DNA of 11,589 nt. Source: Nitrososphaeria archaeon. GTDB lineage: Archaea; Thermoproteota; Nitrososphaeria; JACIWG01. The translations under genes and the position numbers were made by a program. Each line of letters opens with the position of its first letter. Within the stretch, counting starts at the first letter, position 1. Shown here one piece after another: positions 10,174 through 11,589 of the stretch. The notes under the pieces were generated by a model. It was not told where the DNA came from. It did no database searches and saw only the letters and a list, made by a program, of their open reading frames with translations. The stretch is from NCBI GenBank assembly GCA_014361085.1, contig JACIWG010000042.1, positions 1 through 11,589 of the forward strand, given 5' to 3'.

Positions 10174-11589
10174 ATGATGAAGATTAGACTATTGAACAGT
10201 AAAAGAGAGAAGATTAAAAAGATTGGGCTTAAACACCTTTTCATTGAACTGCTTGACGATGAAGGAGAAGCATCCTATATTGAAAACTATGGAGTAGGAT
10301 ATTTTGAAGTATTTTTAAAAAGGTTTAATGCTAGAAACTTTTATATTATAAAATGCAGTAGAAGACTTTACGAACTATTAGAAAAAACATTTCATGCACT
10401 CGACAGGATAGTGGAAAACCCAAACCTGCTAGAGTTTCAAGAAATATCATTTAAGTCCATTATAGAACATCTTTCAAGACTATTCTATTCTAGTATGGAA
10501 GAATACAGTTTAATGGAGGAAGAGAAAGAGTTTCTTAGCATATTATATGCTTTCGAGTTCATGAGAATATCACGTCTACTTCCTCTAATGCTTGATGAGC
10601 ATGTTCAAGAATTTTATGTTGATTCTCCATACACTAGAATATATCTTGACCATGACAGGTGGGGAAGATGTTTAACTAACATAATTTTGACAGAGGAAGA
10701 GGTTGAAGCAATTAAGACACATATGCAGACATTCAGCGGATACTCTATAGATTATTCAGTATGCTCTCTAAAAACTGATTGGTACTTTAAAAGGGCAGCT
10801 TATAGGATTTCACTTGACACTTTCCCATTATCATCTACAGGATTCAGTCTAGATGTTAGAAGAATTTCCTCTCAAACTTATACACTTCCGCAGCTGATTC
10901 ATTCTAGAATGCTTTCAAAAGAGATTGCACTATTTCTCCTATTTTTCCTAAACTTTGGAAGAAACGTTACAATAATTGGGGAAACAAATTCTGGAAAGAC
11001 TACACTACTTAATGCTCTAGACCTTTTCCTTCCACCAGAAAAGAGGAGAGTTTACGTTGAAGACGTTCAAGAGTCACTTGACCTTCTAGGGTTCAACTAT
11101 CATCAGGCAAAGTATAAAGTTTCACCATACGATGTCACTTTAAAAGGAGGAAAGTCGACTGAAGTTACAAAAATTTTACATCGTTCTCCAAACATTATTG
11201 TTCTTGGAGAAATACAGTCTGAAGAGCATAGCAGAGCATTATTTAATTCGCTTTCTTCAGGAATAAGGGGACTCCAAACATTTCACGCAACATCACCTAT
11301 CCAAGCTTTCAGAAGATGGATATTTTCGCATAAAATTGATCCAGTAAGCTTGTTCGAACTAGATATAATTGTCTGCATGGGAAAAACTCACAGTTTTCCA
11401 GTTAAAAGGTTTGTTTCAAACGTGTATGAAATTTTGCCATCGGATGGATTAAAATTTTCTCTAGAAAATTTTAGTATTTCATTAAACGAGATATTTACTA
11501 GGAATGTGAGCGAGGACTTTGTAAACCTATCTTCTTTAGAAAACACTTACATTTTTAAAAAACTTTTGACATCATATTCTGAAAACTTT
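10174..11589 (+). CDS. Type II/IV secretion (GspE/TadA/VirB11-like) ATPase, 3' truncated by the window end
   Basis: The frame is open from ATG 10174 (or the adjacent ATG 10177) to the window edge, 472 codons with no stop. Residues 1 to about 250 form an N-terminal domain ending in the family's SSTGFSLDVRR strand region and the 'LTLPQLIHSRMLSKEIA' equivalent. The RecA-like core follows: Walker A GETNSGKT (269-276), an Asp-box-like VYVEDVQE (293-300), Walker B IIVLGEIQ with catalytic E346, and the His box GLQTFHATS with H371. This family powers assembly of type IV pili, archaella and related secretion filaments as a membrane-associated hexamer. The GE-[IV]-R arginine after Walker B is Q here. 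It is divergent from five pilin-like genes, so it is probably their motor; a TadC/GspF-type membrane platform gene is expected just downstream, outside the window. It is not the archaellum FlaI by context. Confidence 0.85.
   Translation, partial: MMKIRLLNSKREKIKKIGLKHLFIELLDDEGEASYIENYGVGYFEVFLKRFNARNFYIIKCSRRLYELLEKTFHALDRIVENPNLLEFQEISFKSIIEHLSRLFYSSMEEYSLMEEEKEFLSILYAFEFMRISRLLPLMLDEHVQEFYVDSPYTRIYLDHDRWGRCLTNIILTEEEVEAIKTHMQTFSGYSIDYSVCSLKTDWYFKRAAYRISLDTFPLSSTGFSLDVRRISSQTYTLPQLIHSRMLSKEIALFLLFFLNFGRNVTIIGETNSGKTTLLNALDLFLPPEKRRVYVEDVQESLDLLGFNYHQAKYKVSPYDVTLKGGKSTEVTKILHRSPNIIVLGEIQSEEHSRALFNSLSSGIRGLQTFHATSPIQAFRRWIFSHKIDPVSLFELDIIVCMGKTHSFPVKRFVSNVYEILPSDGLKFSLENFSISLNEIFTRNVSEDFVNLSSLENTYIFKKLLTSYSENF

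Noticed and set aside
1..11589. CRISPR array, insertion sequence, integrated element or attachment site, prompted by the tRNA gene and the varied content
   Set aside because: No regularly spaced direct repeats, transposase, integrase or repeated copy of the tRNA 3' end was seen.

Overview
The window is AT-rich, gene-dense archaeal chromosome. Archaeal markers include ribosomal proteins L40e and L38e, a TFB-type (TFIIB-like) transcription factor, archaeosine tRNA-guanine transglycosylase, a SmAP3-type Sm protein, an archaemetzincin, pyruvoyl-dependent arginine decarboxylase, TATA-box promoters close to start codons and GGAGG/GGTGA ribosome binding sites. L38e is rare in Archaea and known mainly from TACK and related lineages, so a TACK-type archaeon (Thermoproteota sensu lato, perhaps an uncultured branch) is the best guess. 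No insertion sequence, CRISPR array or phage gene is visible.

Layout. 1-171: the 3' end of rpl40e, followed 9 nt later by tRNA-Val(CAC) with an encoded CCA. 227-1749, + strand: RNase HI, arginine decarboxylase (pdaD) and L38e, each with its own TATA-like element. 1649-4255, - strand: an overlapping operon of an aCPSF2-type beta-CASP ribonuclease, an archaemetzincin and a presenilin-family intramembrane protease. The tail of the protease gene runs about 100 bp into rpl38e on the other strand. 4311-5021, + strand: a PAC2-family (proteasome assembly chaperone-like) protein, divergent from the ribonuclease across a 55-bp gap that holds one palindromic TATA element. 5001-7002, - strand: a SmAP3-like protein followed after 4 nt by tgtA. 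7166-8092, + strand: a divergent TFB paralogue.

8072-11589 is the most unusual part. Five small membrane-anchored genes on the - strand form one tightly overlapping operon: four pilin/pseudopilin-like proteins of 128-263 residues plus a 37-residue single-helix protein. Transcribed divergently, 55 bp away, is a GspE/TadA/VirB11-type secretion ATPase that is cut off by the window end. I read this as a type IV filament (pilus- or secretion-like) system whose subunits are not recognisable members of standard families.

Themes. The first two thirds are information processing and proteostasis: ribosome, tRNA and its G15 modification, RNA 3' processing, Sm protein, two proteases and a PAC2 chaperone. 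The last third is a cell-surface machine. The gene for a variant basal transcription factor lies next to it, convergent with the pilin-like operon. Coding sequences overlap at every convergent junction (101, 21 and 21 bp), which indicates a very compact genome.
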